A stretch of DNA of 64,000 nt from Whitmania pigra. Its lineage: Eukaryota > Annelida > Clitellata > Hirudinida > Haemopidae. The notes under the pieces are model-generated. The model searched no databases. It saw nothing but the letters and a program-made list of their open reading frames with translations, and was not told the DNA's origin. A program made the translations under genes and the position numbers. Shown piece by piece: positions 25,101-38,218 of this stretch; position 1 is the first letter of the stretch, and every line of letters begins with the position of its first letter. The DNA is taken from NCBI GenBank assembly GCA_021613335.1, contig JAJTWR010000481.1, positions 773,501 through 837,500 on the forward strand, in the 5' to 3' direction.

Positions 25101-28100
25101 ATTAATTTTTAACCTATTTTGTTAAATTTATCCGTCTCTTTAAACACATAATTTTGTTTTCCAAAGGAAAACCACGGAATCGACAAAAATAACTTAAATG
25201 ACACAATTTCAATAATTCAACCGACACTAATTCAAGCCAATCCTGATAAATAACTTTAAATTAACTTTACAGCATTTCAAATCACTACTGCCTCTATCCT
25301 ATCCGAAATAAATCCTAAATCTAACGCCAGTAGAATAGAGGTACAATCTGCTTATTGCTATCCTGGGACGCTGAGAAAATCGAAAATGGTTCGTCCAGAT
25401 AGGCAAGTGGTCACTTTATGGCCTCTTAATCGATGTTCCGGTACCTCTTAAAACGCCATAAAACTCTCTGACAGAAGACTTTGCTTTAAGTACCGATTGT
25501 TTTAGTTGTTACAGTTGTTTTTGCAAGCATTTTGTTGGTAAATGCTAAAAAAATGGTCTGTTTTGTTCATTTGTCACAAAACGTTTGGAATATTTCACTT
25601 TTCACATTCAACAACTTTTATAAGCACTGAATAGAAGTGCATTACTGATAGAACTTTTTATTTAACTAAATATTTCAAGAAATCGATAACAAATCATCCA
25701 ACAAAGACATAAAACCTAGTTACCTAATTTTCCAGGTTTATCTCACTGGGCAGTCTCAATTAACATATTTCAAACGCCTGCCGCTCCAATATGCAAATCA
25801 AATTGAACACAAAACATACTTATCTGCATTAATATCTATATTAATCTCAGTCTCCATCGAGATCTAAAGATAGAGACCCCCAGAAGGATTATGCATAATT
25901 CATGGCTTCATTAGCCGGCCTACAGGCAGCGGACATATGCGGTGGATGCATATTTTAATTGCTCATTAACATACGTAACACTGGCGCGCAATTACGCCAC
26001 ATCCAGAAACTGTACGATTGATGTGCAAGCTTTAATTAGACTGAGCTTTCTCCTTATCGGAATAATGAGCAGAAAGTTTAAAAGAAAAACTACATGCAAC
26101 CAGATGAACGCATTGATTGATTTATTTATATCCAGAAGAGTCTAAAAATATAAACACACCAGTGTTATGGGACTTGTCAGCAGCCTAAGCACAAAGGAAC
26201 CAGCTAGCCAGCCGGCTAGTCGGTCTACCAAACCCTGTTGAATTTATATACCACTTTTGATGAAAAATTTTAGTAATAGCTGCTTTTTAATAATTAAAAA
26301 TTAATATTTTATGCTACCCCTTTAAATCTGACCACTTTTTAGTAGCTACTTTTTATTAATTAAAAATTAATATTTTATGCTAACCTCTTAAATCTAACCA
26401 CTTTTTAGTAGCTACTTTTTATTAGTTAAAAATTAATATTTTATGCTACCTCCTTAAATCTTATCACTTTTTAGTAGCTAGTTTTTATTAATTAAAAATT
26501 AAAACTTTATGTTACCCCCTTAAATCTGACCACTGGTGCGAGTGATCACTACCCTTCAAAGTGCTCCAGATTACTCATTGGATGCATTTTTTGTTAGCTA
26601 CTTTATCTCGTTGAAGTAAATTATATGATAATATAATTATAATAAGTTATCGAGCAAAAAATTATTATAGAAAAGGATTTAAACCAATTTTGTTTGATCT
26701 GTTGGTTCCATAATTTAATTGCGATCATCAAAAGCAACGATTAGGTCATAATCCTTAAGAACTCATTGCGAATGTTATATAGAGGTTAGATTAGATTAGT
26801 GAACTTTGTTAATTTATACAACAAACTTTAGACAAACAAAATAAATAAAGAACAAGTTAAGAAACAAATTGCATAAACAGTCGTTTGTTTTCTATTAGTC
26901 AAACTAAGTCCAAATCATCCTAGTTATGCAACGGACTTTGCTAATCAAATAAATAAAAGAAATAAATAAATTAGTCAAACTCGAGAAAATCATTGGCGTC
27001 GTGGCTTGTTTACCCGCTCGATGGCATCACAAACTGACGTGCGGATGTTAGCCCGGGAAAGGCTCGCAAACCCAAAGTCTACAAAAAGACCAAAGGGACT
27101 TAATGGCTGGACGTCTTAACAATTTCTTATTGATTACTTTATTGGTCCTTAAGCGTCGTAAATAATCACAACTTTCCTAACAGCTTAAATAAGCAAACAG
27201 CTTAAATAAGCAACTTACTTACTCGAGTAAAGAGCTTCTTAACAACAATTGCACCCCATTGAAATTCCCCGACACCGAATAACCACAATCGTAACATAAT
27301 CAAACATCATTAGCATTAGAATCGATCGCTCTGGGTGGTCTGACTTGGGACTAGCGATCAGCGATCACATTAGGAATAGGAACCAATTGTACTCTTAATT
27401 CCAATTGTACTTCATTTCAGTCCAATTGCAATCGGCCAATGGATCAGTCCAGCATTCTCAACAGAAAGTCAGATGACATTAATTGTCTTGCTAACACCTA
27501 GTCTGGCCTTGGGTTTAGTGCGCTGTTTACGTAGAAAGGCTAAAGGTCATGGGTTAAGCTCTGGTTAAGTTCGGGTCGTTTCAATGAACCTTGTTTTCTC
27601 GATAGTAGATCGATAACTTGCAGAGCTATTTACTCAAAATAAAAAGCAAATTATTGCTATTACAGACGTTATTATTATTAGTAGTATTAATGTTTTTATT
27701 GTGACGTCACACATTACATCGCATGTGCTTGTAACGTGGCGCACCTCATTTGCATAAACGTTTGAGCGCCAAAACGAATGAACGAATGTAAAATGGTAGA
27801 GCAACAGTCGCATCCTGTAAACGTAAACATCGTTTCGGAATCGCTTCCATGCATAGATAGCGTGATAAGCGTGACATGGTATATGACGACGACGACGATG
27901 ATGATGATGACGACGAAGATGATGGCGCGATAAGCGCACACGCCGAGAATCCAAACACAGTATTTGTCACATTTTCAAAATCGACTCTTTTATCCCGGTT
28001 TTAGTAACACCGAAGTTTCAAATCACCTTTCCGAAAATCGTTACCTCCATGATCGATACGATACGATACACCGGGTGTATCAAATTACCCCGGGGAGAAT

Positions 28101-28801
28101 AAGGGGGGGGGGAGGGGGGAGGGTCTAGGGAAGGGTGGGCATTGCTCGAGCTTCCCCATTTTCATCAGTTTATCACAGCGGAGTTCAAAATGATGCTGGG
28201 CTCTCGTAACTGGTCGTTATTTACAAGATAATGGTAAACTACGACCGTCGTCGTTAAGCTTGTTAATCATATTCCATTCATGCTGGTACGTGGCACCGAG
28301 ACATTTCCTAAGATTGCGAAACTTCTGAGCTTGCCAAGGGATATACGGGGTCTATTAGTCGGCATTTCATGTCATGTCAAGTATGTGTCGTTTCTAGTGT
28401 GACGCAACAGATGTCCGTCGCGATTTCGAGAGAAACGGAGAGAATAAATGAAGCAAAATAAAATGAAAATTGTTTTTTAATTGAATATCGTAAAAGTGTT
28501 GTTGTTGTTGCTATAATAAACATTGTAAGGACCGCATAGTTGTTTAGATAGGTTGTCGTAAGAGTTGCAAATGCATTATCGCTACAATTTCATATCATTT
28601 CTTTCTATTTTTTTAAACCGCAAAATGAAAACAACTCACAGCATTGTAGACGTATCTTGTCTTTCTCGGTGTAAATATTTGCACCAGCTTCTTCTTCTCA
28701 CTTTTACCGCCCCTCAGCAAACCGCAGGGGATGCGCACACCGTACGATGTCAGATCTCGAAAGACTTGTATGTGCACTGGATTAGAGAAATCTATATCCA
28801 T
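19114..28801 (-). CDS. ARHGAP11A: ARHGAP11A-like Rho GTPase-activating protein, complete, 8 exons
   Basis: Exons 28801-28640, 24154-24063, 22973-22877, 21482-20879, 20663-20576, 20424-20326, 20106-20025 and 19881-19114 all have GT-AG borders. They join in phase to 1992 nt, encoding 663 residues plus a stop. The N-terminus (VHIQVFRDLTSYGVRI) and the segment ESRIFGVDLTEVP match the start of human ARHGAP11A as I know it. The RhoGAP domain covers roughly residues 75-260: arginine finger R105 in GLFRQPGS, then LIKQFFRELPGPLI, and NLALIFAPTLL in the helix that contacts the GTPase. A basic patch (FFKLFGKKRK) and a long acidic, disordered tail follow. The family stimulates GTP hydrolysis on RhoA and acts in cytokinesis and cell migration. 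The protein is shorter than the human one, which is about 1,000 residues. Intron 1 is 4.5 kb. ARHGAP19 is a less likely alternative. Confidence 0.85.
22060..22144. repeat. (CAT/CGT)n tract in RhoGAP intron
   Basis: Trinucleotide repeat between the third and fourth exons. It produces the poly-Met/Ile open frames on both strands. Confidence 0.85.
23046..23302. repeat. TA-rich tandem repeat, three units of 84-105 bp
   Basis: Each unit begins CGAAATCGAGTTACAGAATA (near 23047, 23152 and 23236) and runs into (TA)n. It lies in the second RhoGAP intron, close to the acceptor of the exon at 22973. Confidence 0.8.
23586..24012. repeat. 17-bp minisatellite, about 25 copies
   Basis: The unit is GTGGAGTGCGATGCATT with four main variants. 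It sits in the second RhoGAP intron, only 50 bp downstream (gene sense) of the donor at 24063. The His/Met/Arg-rich open frames here are translations of the repeat. Confidence 0.9.
26262..26535. repeat. 66-bp minisatellite, about four copies
   Basis: The motif TTAAATCTGACCACTTTTTA and its neighbours repeat every 66 bp (ATGCTA at 26311, 26377 and 26443). It lies in RhoGAP intron 1. The remainder of that 4.5-kb intron (24155-28639) shows no further exon, which agrees with the matching phases on either side. Confidence 0.8.
27701..27755. promoter_or_regulatory. CRE palindrome and POU octamer in RhoGAP intron 1
   Basis: GTGACGTCAC at 27701-27710 is a perfect CREB/ATF site, and ATTTGCAT at 27748-27755 is a perfect octamer. 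Another octamer is at 25791-25798 in the same intron. Site use is inferred from sequence alone. Confidence 0.3.
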
Positions 28802-28833
28802 CCCGAATACCAGTTCAGAAATTGTAAAATGCA

Positions 28834-28990
28834 CTAATTCCTTTGTCCTCCGACTGCCAACAACATGAAATTCAATTCTATCGCGGGCCTTGCGGGTCTT
28901 TTATATACCCCGGCCGGAAGCATGCCATTGGCTGGGCGCTTCCTCGCACGGGCCTAGCGAAGAGCTTCCTGTAATACGCCACTATTGGCC
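28834..28990 (-). promoter_or_regulatory. RhoGAP core promoter: TATA box, two CCAAT boxes, short uORF
   Basis: On the minus strand, TATATAAA lies at 28907-28900 and CCAAT boxes lie at 28931-28927 and 28988-28984, in a locally GC-rich stretch. Transcription would start near 28870-28875. The first ATG at 28866 opens a 10-codon frame ending in TAG at 28834. The coding ATG follows at 28801. Confidence 0.6.
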
Positions 28991-29708
28991 GGATCGTGTC
29001 AGCGTTGCGTCACAAGTATTTTGAGTGCCCAATATCTGAGGACATCAATGAGGGTAGAAATATTTTCGTCGACGATGTTGTCGTAATTTGAATTTGGTAG
29101 GCTCTTGCGTAACTTCTTCAAAGCTAACACTGAGATAGAATCGTTGGTTTACCGTCCGTCTGGATGAGTGTGGTGATGATAACGATGGTGGTGGTGGTTG
29201 TGATGGTGGCGATGATGACGATGATGAGATTACCCTTCTAATGACCGTAATGATACCGATAATTGAATGCTGATGATGATAATAGTGGTTCGGGTCAAAG
29301 CGTATCTTGGCGAAGTTGCTGATGCTGTTTTGACTGGCGGTGAATATTTTAGTGCCACTAGGAAATACTATCTAGGAACCGGGAACTGAAATTCGTGGGC
29401 ATCTGAACTTATGGACACTTTGAAGATTAAGGACATTTTAATAGCTAAATAACTATAATAACTAAAAAGTGTTTAAGATAACATTTGAATCGTTACTCGT
29501 GCATTGTATTTATTTTATTTGAGTTTATTTGTGATTGTTAATATTCAAATTAATAAGAGAGATTAGCGAATTATTTGTGCGTTAACATCCGTTGCTTAAA
29601 TGATCATACGTGGTTTAGATGATCAGAACGGTCTTCATTAACGAGCGTGCTTGTAAAGGATGTAGTTTGTTTATTATTTTTAATTAATTAATTAATTAGT
29701 TAAATTAA

Positions 29709-29827
29709 ATTAAATGTTTTAATTCCAAACAGTTAATTAGTTAATTAATTAATTTAAAAATTTCTTTATTGAAAGTACGTTGCGTAACTAAAACGATTCG
29801 GGTCTGTTTGGAATTAAAACATTTAAT
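29709..29827. repeat. Perfect 24-bp inverted repeat with 71-bp loop
   Basis: Arms 29709-29732 and 29804-29827 are exact reverse complements (core TTTTAATTCCAAACAG). The loop contains (TTAA)n sequence and part of a dispersed short element. It could be a small inverted-repeat transposon remnant. Confidence 0.7.
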
Positions 29828-30038
29828 GTTTATGTTTATTTAAACACACATTTAGCTACTCATTTAACCACACATACTTAACTAATTACAGGTTATAAAA
29901 ATGTTTTGCTGTAAATTGTAATTTGTGGACATTGTTCGTGATTGCGTCAAAAACGTAAAACATTCTGTGTGACCAATGCGTCAATGCGCCTTCACCGTCT
30001 TAGTTTTGAATGGTCAATGATTTGGAACAATAATCAAT

Positions 30039-30130
30039 AACGTTTTTATTATAATTATAACGTTTTATTATAATTATAACGTTTTATTATAATTATAACG
30101 TTTTATTATAATTATAACGTTTTATATTTT
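30039..30130. repeat. 19-bp tandem repeat, about 4.5 copies
   Basis: The unit AACGTTTTATTATAATTAT is repeated head to tail with almost no variation. Confidence 0.85.
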
Positions 30131-33100
30131 ATTTTAGCGCTTGTTTTGTTTTTTTTTAGCCTCAAAATGATTTTATAGATAGACAGATTTATCCCAGATT
30201 CATCATAGTTACGCACCGGACATTGCTCAAATAACTAAATAAAATAGATTTTACAAATCTTACGTATAATAATTTAATAATTTAAAATTAATAGTTTAAT
30301 TTAGTAATTTATACATTCCAAATTGAATGTAAAACATTGATGATGATTAACATGTTAATTAAGAAAGCTTACAATTTCTTGTGCCTCAAAGAACTCCAGA
30401 ACATCCTTCCTAGGAATAAATTAATCTCTGATATTATTTCCCGCCTTTGAAATCGTACCGACAGCAGTCACTCTTAGGCTGGTCGCATCATTGATCATTC
30501 CAGGTGGACGATCTTAAGCCACGCTCCAGTGATCGAAGAGTCATAGATCTTGACTTTGACGATACATCGATGGCTCCTAGGCCTGATTAAGTGTTGCGTC
30601 TGTCAGACTTGAAAAAGTTCAAACGAGTTCAAGAACTATAACAAAGCTTTATCGAATGAAGCATGGTCGACGATTTAAGCCGATAGTTATGTTTGCGGCT
30701 GACAGCAGAAGCCCGTCCTCCGAGACATGAGCTTATTTCTTGATCTGAATTCGTGGTCGCCGAATGGCCAAAAGACCAAAAACCCCCGTGGATTCGATTA
30801 AAGTCTGACCATTTACGGATAAAAGTTGACCCCTAATTTAAGGACAACAAGACGACGTTGAGCAGGAGCTTCGATTGTTAGCCTGAAGCAATATTTTTAT
30901 GGGATAACAAACTTTTACACTTTTAAACCCTGTGCAATGATGATCATTGCTTATGAATTGATTCAGTTCATTGATTTACAAGTTCTTTTAGGTCGGGCTT
31001 TTAAGAATTCTTTGATGCTTTTGCTGATTTCTTCGAGCTTTCACAGGAATTTGTGAGCTGTTAATATAATAAAAATCAAGTGGTCTTTATTTGTTTATAT
31101 TACATATTCTGCCTAAATTGTACATGTTACGCATTAATTTGATCCTCGGAACTTTTTCTTTAATTTGTAATAAATAAGAAAATAACGATTAATTTTTAAT
31201 AAATTGTGAAATCTTTCTTTAATCTTTCTAAAAAATATGCTAGATCACTTCACAAATTAGATATGCTCTTGTCTTCGAAAATATGACATTTTTAATTGCT
31301 TTTTGAAATAATAGACAACATTTAACAACATTTTGGTATTAAATTAATTTTAATAAATTAATATTAATAAATTAATAAATTATTAAAAAATCGTTCAAAT
31401 TCAGAGTCCGTTTGCAAGAAAGTCGATGATATCTTAAGGCTCGGAATGTTAGGCGTCAGCTATTTTTTCTTTTGACGCAGTTTTGAACGACGTCTAACAA
31501 ATCATTTCTGAAATCAATTTCACATCGTTGGACATTTCACCTGCATTTTGTGATGCAGAGACTCATTGGACAACAACATTAAACAACAAGATTAAACAAC
31601 AAGATTAAACAACAACACTAAGCAACAACAACACTAAGCAACAACAGCATTAACAATGTTGTTTCCTGAACATTTCAAAACAAAACTGTAAAGCTGATAC
31701 CCATCGCTCCTAGATAGCCTCGATAATTGTCACGCTGTTCTGATAATAACAGTCTTCATCAGCCTTCATCATCTCATGAGGTTTAATTAAACATTAAAGA
31801 ATTTCTAGTCTCGATAAGAAAATCTTCACCCACGACAAAACTCACCTTGGTGGACCTGAGGCATGAATCTTGAGTTCAAATCTAATCGATTACCTCCATT
31901 TTGCCAATCAAAGAACGAGGTATGAAACAAATGAAGGCCAATTATTTTTAATTAATAATAATATATTCATAATGATGGGACTCTTGAGCGCCTATCAGAG
32001 AAAACTGTCTTTGATCTTTCTCGAGGTTCTCTGGGCAAAGGTTCTTAGCTTGATGCAATATCTTGTTTGGATTCGGGCAAGTAACCACAGCCTTGCAAGT
32101 TTAACCCGAGGGCACTGGGGCATAGTAGAGATTGATAACAGTAATCTTCGATAGCTGGTTCTATCACACACGATAAGACATTTAACGATATTAATAGTTT
32201 GATTCGATAACAATTTTGGAAGGTTGCTCACACTAAATAAACACACACTTTGTCTTCTTAGGAGATAATGTCTGTGCGAGCATTTGACATTCTGTCATTG
32301 TCTTTGTTTTGATAATAACCGTTGTGGTTAATTTAAATTCATTAAATTAAACTTTGACAAAATGTTAATGAATAAAAAATGATTTTTTTGAAGTAAACCT
32401 AATGACTTTGCAAAAAGTTATTATATATTGATATTTGATTGAAAAGTGATTGAAATTTGAGCAGAGAAAAAAAGAGTTCTCCTGGGAGGTTGTAAGTTCA
32501 AAATTCTCTCTCAGGAGTTTTTGATCGTCGAACAAAGTAAACGGCGTTGATTAATTCGGCTTTGTTCTCAAAATTTGATTTCAATTTTCACATTTAACTG
32601 CCTCCCGGGATACGATTTTCGAATGCCTTTGAAAACGTTCCCTTTCAGTGATGCAATCTTCATAAGGAGAGGGCAATTAATTAAATTAAATTAAATTAAT
32701 TACTTAAAAACTTTTAATAAATTAACTAAACTAAGCAGTTAATTAAAAACATTTAATTAATTAATTTAATTTAATTAACGACACTAATAGTCAACTAATT
32801 TATTGAAACCAATTATATTTTTTTGTTTCATTATAAAATTCAAATTAATTCCAAAGCTAAGTTACTGACCATCGAAGAGGCGCATGGAAAAATCAGCTCC
32901 CATGGAGTCATCAAATCTCCAGGCTTTCCAGGTTAAGGTCAAAGGTTAATATTAGGGGTACTGACGAGTGCCTAGGGCTGCCGCCTGTAGGTGGGCTTTT
33001 GCCCGTGGCTTGACTAGCTTTTACTTAGTACACTTGGATGTTCGGGGGAGATGAGGCGGCTTCTGACAGGGTACTTTGGTGGTTGGGTCACTCTTGATTT

Positions 33101-34349
33101 GAAATTTTCCAATTACTCCGGTGATGTTTACATATCAACTGATGCCAATTCGATCGAGTTAATGGGTTTACTCTAACTGTTAAATGAGATTTCAAATTTG
33201 TTTATTTTGTTCTTAAGACTTGTTTTAAAATTTTGTTAAGTCAATCAAACAGTCAACGGTTTTATTTAGAAATTTATTTTACCAAGTTTATTTATATTAT
33301 GTTTTATGTTGTATTATTATACTATATTATTATATTACGCTATATTATTATATTACACTGTATTATTATATTACACTGTATTATTATATTACATTATATT
33401 ATTATATTATATAATTACATTATTTAGCATTTTGGATGGAATAATGTTGTAAACGCGGGTTATTCCAATACTTTACAACTCTACAGCAGTTTGGCATTTG
33501 TTACGCAGATACAGTCCCTGGGCACAATAATGCTGTGCTTCGATCTGTTAGTTTGGCGATGCTTAGATCCGAGAGATATCGAATTTTCCAATAACATTGA
33601 CTCTCGATATTGATCTGTGACACTGCCAATGTCAATGTCAAGTCTTTGCCATCCTTTTAGGTAGAATTTAAGAGATTTACTTTAGATTTATCTCACCAAT
33701 TGTGATTCTAAGACAATTTTTGTTTAACACGCATCACAGGTTTTTAATTGGACCGAACACTAAAGTGAATTATTAAGTTTGTTGTCATTGTGGTCTGGGG
33801 GGGGGGCACCCAGGAACAGCGGAAGACATCGAACCTCTGCGACGCGGCCTTGTTTTAGATCGATTGCACAATTTCGGACGTCGATTGCGTAATTTCAGAT
33901 ATTGATTAAAGTGTTATCAGTCGATGAATCTATCTGATTGTTTACTGTAAAAGGTTGAATACGTCTTTAACTAACCCGCCAACGCAATAGCGTGAATAAT
34001 CAATTATGCAAATTAGTTTCATGCTAATCAGCTAGATTACATAATAATAACATTCAAGTCGGCTAACACTTTCTAACACATGTCCAGTGGACATTGCCCT
34101 GTGTAGCAACATCAGATATTTTTGTCCATTTTGAGACGAACCCTAACTTTGAACGATGAGAAATTATTGAGCATTAATTTTTTTAAATTTATTTACCTTG
34201 GAACACCCTTAGCTGCACTAATAATTATTAATTATTATTACTAATTACTATTAATAAATCGACTTATTTTCATGCAATGCTATTGTCAAGAAATTATATT
34301 AGATGGAACTTTATATTAAATGCAACTGTAAGTGCTTGTTGTATTGTTT

Positions 34350-34685
<336 letters not shown>

Positions 34686-35828
34686 GATAAACTAATAATT
34701 GCCATATTATATAGTAATTATTTACTTAAAAATTAATTTCAAACAAAATCTTGACAAATACATTTAATTTGAAAAATTATTAATTAATTGATTATTAACT
34801 GTTTATTGCTTATTAACAACGGCATCATACATGCACACATTATCTAGGCACTTATCTACAGCATTACAAGCGCAATATGATAAATTAAATTAAAAACTCT
34901 TTTAAATTTCTCCATAAGAAAGTACCCCATTGAAGATATTCTTTACCTACTCAAAATCAATCGAGCGTGTCGATAACGACCTCAGTTTAAGAGTTCAATG
35001 GGGGTCAATCGGGTCAACTGTTGACGGTGCTAATTAGCACGCCTGTCACGAAATATTGAAGAGTTCACACAAATTTCACTTGATATTCTTAAATTCGGCG
35101 TCAACATTAACCACTTCAAATCCCAAGCTCCATTTGGCAGGACATCCCAGGGGATGAATCAGCGATGATGATAATAGTTAAGTCATGATGATAGTTAAGT
35201 GGAGATAATGGTTAAGTGATGATATTAATATATTTTATATTAATAATGTTAATAATAATTATAATATGTAATTTATATTTATATATTAATATATGATATT
35301 ATATATACTATTAATTAAGTTCCACAACAAGATAAAAAATAATAAGGCTAATTATGTTAGTAAATCAATAAATTAGTATTTACTCTACCATGACTAAATT
35401 GAACGCGATATAATTAATGTTGCTTAATAAAGGAATTAATATTTATAATTAATAATAATATTATTAGGGTTGCCATTGTTGGGTTTTTAAGCCAAGATCT
35501 GGGCTTTTTTGAAAAATTTGTTGTAACAACAATAGGAAGCGTGGCATCCGAAAATTGATTCCAGTGGATTGAACTTTTCAAGGAGATTTGATTTTCAAAA
35601 AACGACTTTTTGACCTGATGGTGGCGGTTTAAGAAAAGAACAAGTATTTAATAATTAAAAGTTTAAAATAAAAAAGTAATTAATAATTAAAAGCTTAAGA
35701 TAAAAAAGTATTTAATAATTAAAAGTTTAAGACAAGAAACAGTAAAATAAAAAAAATCATTGAAAGGGTTTTGAAATTATCAAGGAGAGTTGGTTGTTTT
35801 TTGACAAAATACATGCCTAAACGAACTT

Positions 35829-35841
35829 TGACCTTTGAACT
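35829..35841 (-). promoter_or_regulatory. DR1 nuclear-receptor element upstream of UGT copy 1
   Basis: The minus strand reads AGTTCA-A-AGGTCA, a direct repeat spaced by one base, the type bound by HNF4/RXR-class receptors. It is conserved at 40120-40132 and 44304-44316, always 255-285 bp before the coding ATG. Confidence 0.45.
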
Positions 35842-36096
35842 GTTGAATGCAGTTTTAAAAGAGTCCCAAGATAAGAATTGAACTTAAGAAGTGAAATGTG
35901 TTCATGAAATGTTCACCTCAAATCCTTCAAAACAGTTTAGGCAACGCCGATTACGACGATTAGGTTGGTTGGTTTTAGAATTTCTGAATAGCATTTTCAT
36001 TCTATTAATTGCAATTTAATTAATCTCAAACATTTTAAATCAGTTTATATTTTCCTTCTGAACTTTTTTTTTGTTAACAGTTTCCCACACCAAAAA

Positions 36097-37987
36097 ATGC
36101 CAGCAGGAATTGTACTGAGTTGTTCAGTTGTCTTTCTGGTTCAGCTGTTTGAACTTTCTGACTCCTACAAAATCCTACACGTACCCCTTCCCGCCAAAAG
36201 TCACGTCTACTCTCAGTATTTTATAGGTCGTGAGTTGATCCGTAGAGGTCACGAAGTTCATTTACTGACGCACTGGAGCATCCGAATACCTCAACAGTGG
36301 CTAGAAGAGGCCAATAAAGAAGGGAAGATGATCATACATGTGTGAGTTTTTTTTTAAATATATCATTTTAGCAAAATTTCAGCTTTTTTTTCCAAACTAG
36401 GCAAATCCTCGCTCACTATTAGGAGATAACCTTTTTCTTGCGTTTAATTTAAAGTCAGGGGAAAACGTTTCCCTCTTTGTCTCCCCTCCACATTTGACCT
36501 CCGTGCTCGGTGCATAAACAATTTCAATTCCAGGAACGGAAACGAATCATTCCCAAAATTCGACGCTGACCAGGAACTAAACGATCTGACGATGGAAATC
36601 ATGTACCACAATCTCGGACCAGACCATTTTATGGTAAAAATGAAGGATTACAACATTATGTTCGAGAGAGACCTTCTAGTAGAAACTGACAAACTATTCG
36701 AGACTTTGGATAAGCTGAACTTTGACGCTGTCATCGTCGATAGTGGGTTCTTTATGAGATATCCAGTACTTGTCGCACACAGACTCCGAATTCCTTTAAT
36801 TACTTATTTCGACGCGGTCGAACCCTGGCTAGTAAGAATGCCCTGGTTGCCTTCTGTCTACTCGCCCTTGATTGGTATCGAGAAAAAGTCCAGCACATTT
36901 TATGACAGGACGGTCAATTTCGTCATTGAAATTATCAGTCATCTCTTTCCGCCTTTTCAAGATCCGGATGAAAAAATACTCGCAAAATATCTCCAGTACG
37001 GAGAGTTTAAAGATTTGAAAGAAATCGTTTCAAGGTCAGTACTGTTCCTCGTTCCAGAAGATCCGGTTCTTGACCCTGTACGTCCGTGCACCTCAAACGT
37101 GGTGCTGGTTGGAGGCCTGACAACCGAAGCATTTCGTGATTCTAAACCTTCCCCGGTTCCTCAGGATTATCTGGATTTTATAGGAAGTCGACATGAAGAG
37201 AGTTCAGTGAACGATGCAACAGTTGTCGTTTCTTTTGGATCTATGACTCCGAAGTATCCTGAACGTCTTTCTAACATCATCCTCGAAGCGTTCGGAAAGT
37301 TGCCTCAGTATCGGTTCATCTGGAGATTCGACAACTACCTCAACCTGACGATACCTAAGAACGTCATGATCGTCAAATGGTTGGCCCAAAGAGAACTACT
37401 CAGCCATTCCTCGGTGAAGCTCTTCATAACCCACTCGGGCAACAACGGCCAGTTCGAGTCCCTTTACCTGGGGGTTCCGATGCTCTGCGTCCCTCTTTTG
37501 GGGGACCAACCAAGAAATGCGAGGAGGGTCGTCGATCGTGGATTCGGAGAAGAAATTGACTTTCGGATTTTGGATGTGGAGCAGTTAGTCACTCTTATTC
37601 ATAAAGTGAGTTTGCATTGTTAATTGGCCATTTTTGGTCCGTTTTTTGGGTCGTAATTGCTAATTAATATCATTTCAGGTCATCCAGGATTCTTCCTACA
37701 AGGAGAGAATAACGAAAGCCTCAGAAAGTTTCAGAAGCAGACCCGACTCACCGGGCCAGAGAGCAGCATTCTGGATAGAACATGTCATCCGATTCGGTGG
37801 AGATCACCTGGTACCAGCTGGAAACGATTTGAGCATCTGGCAATATTTATGCCTGGATGTGTTGTTTCTCCTGGAATTCGTTGTCGTAATTTCGATTGCG
37901 TTAATAGCGATGTTTCTGCGATATCTATTCAAAATAGCGAAAAAGGTTGTATATGGACGTCCAAATTTAACAAAAAAATTAAATTAA
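36097..37987 (+). CDS. UDP-glucuronosyltransferase, copy 1 (intact)
   Basis: Exons 36097-36341, 36534-37605 and 37679-37987 join in phase to 541 residues. The enzyme transfers a sugar from a UDP-sugar to small lipophilic substrates in the ER lumen. Visible features: a signal peptide (VLSCSVVFLVQLFELSDS), the likely catalytic His in PAKSHVYSQYF near residue 35, and the donor-binding signature with WLAQRELLSH, FITHSGNNGQFESLY and LLGDQPRNARR in exon 2. Exon 3 has FWIEHVIRFGG, a membrane helix (YLCLDVLFLLEFVVVISIAL) and a KKLN tail, a dilysine ER-retrieval motif. Length is normal for the family. A strong acceptor ending at 36080, just before the ATG, implies an upstream 5'-UTR exon that I could not place. 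The substrate is unknown. Confidence 0.93.
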
Positions 37988-38218
37988 TCTTCTTGTTTTA
38001 ATTTTGTTTCCAGTCAAAAAGTTGGTTCAAAATATATACTGGACTGTTGGATCAAAGATGTTCATAGAAACAGCACGAATGTTTAAATTTGCAAATTATT
38101 TTAGTGCTTTCGGTCTTTCGGTTTATTAAGATATGTTAATCTTAATTTTTATGCCTCAAGTTTATGTTAGAACCGAAAGATGTCTCAGAATAAGTTTCGC
38201 GATGCCCTCAAAACTTCC

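Noticed and set aside
37657..38001. Open frame over UGT exon 3 in a different reading frame
   Set aside because: A shadow frame; the spliced frame gives the conserved C-terminus ending KKLN. The same applies at 46089-46427.
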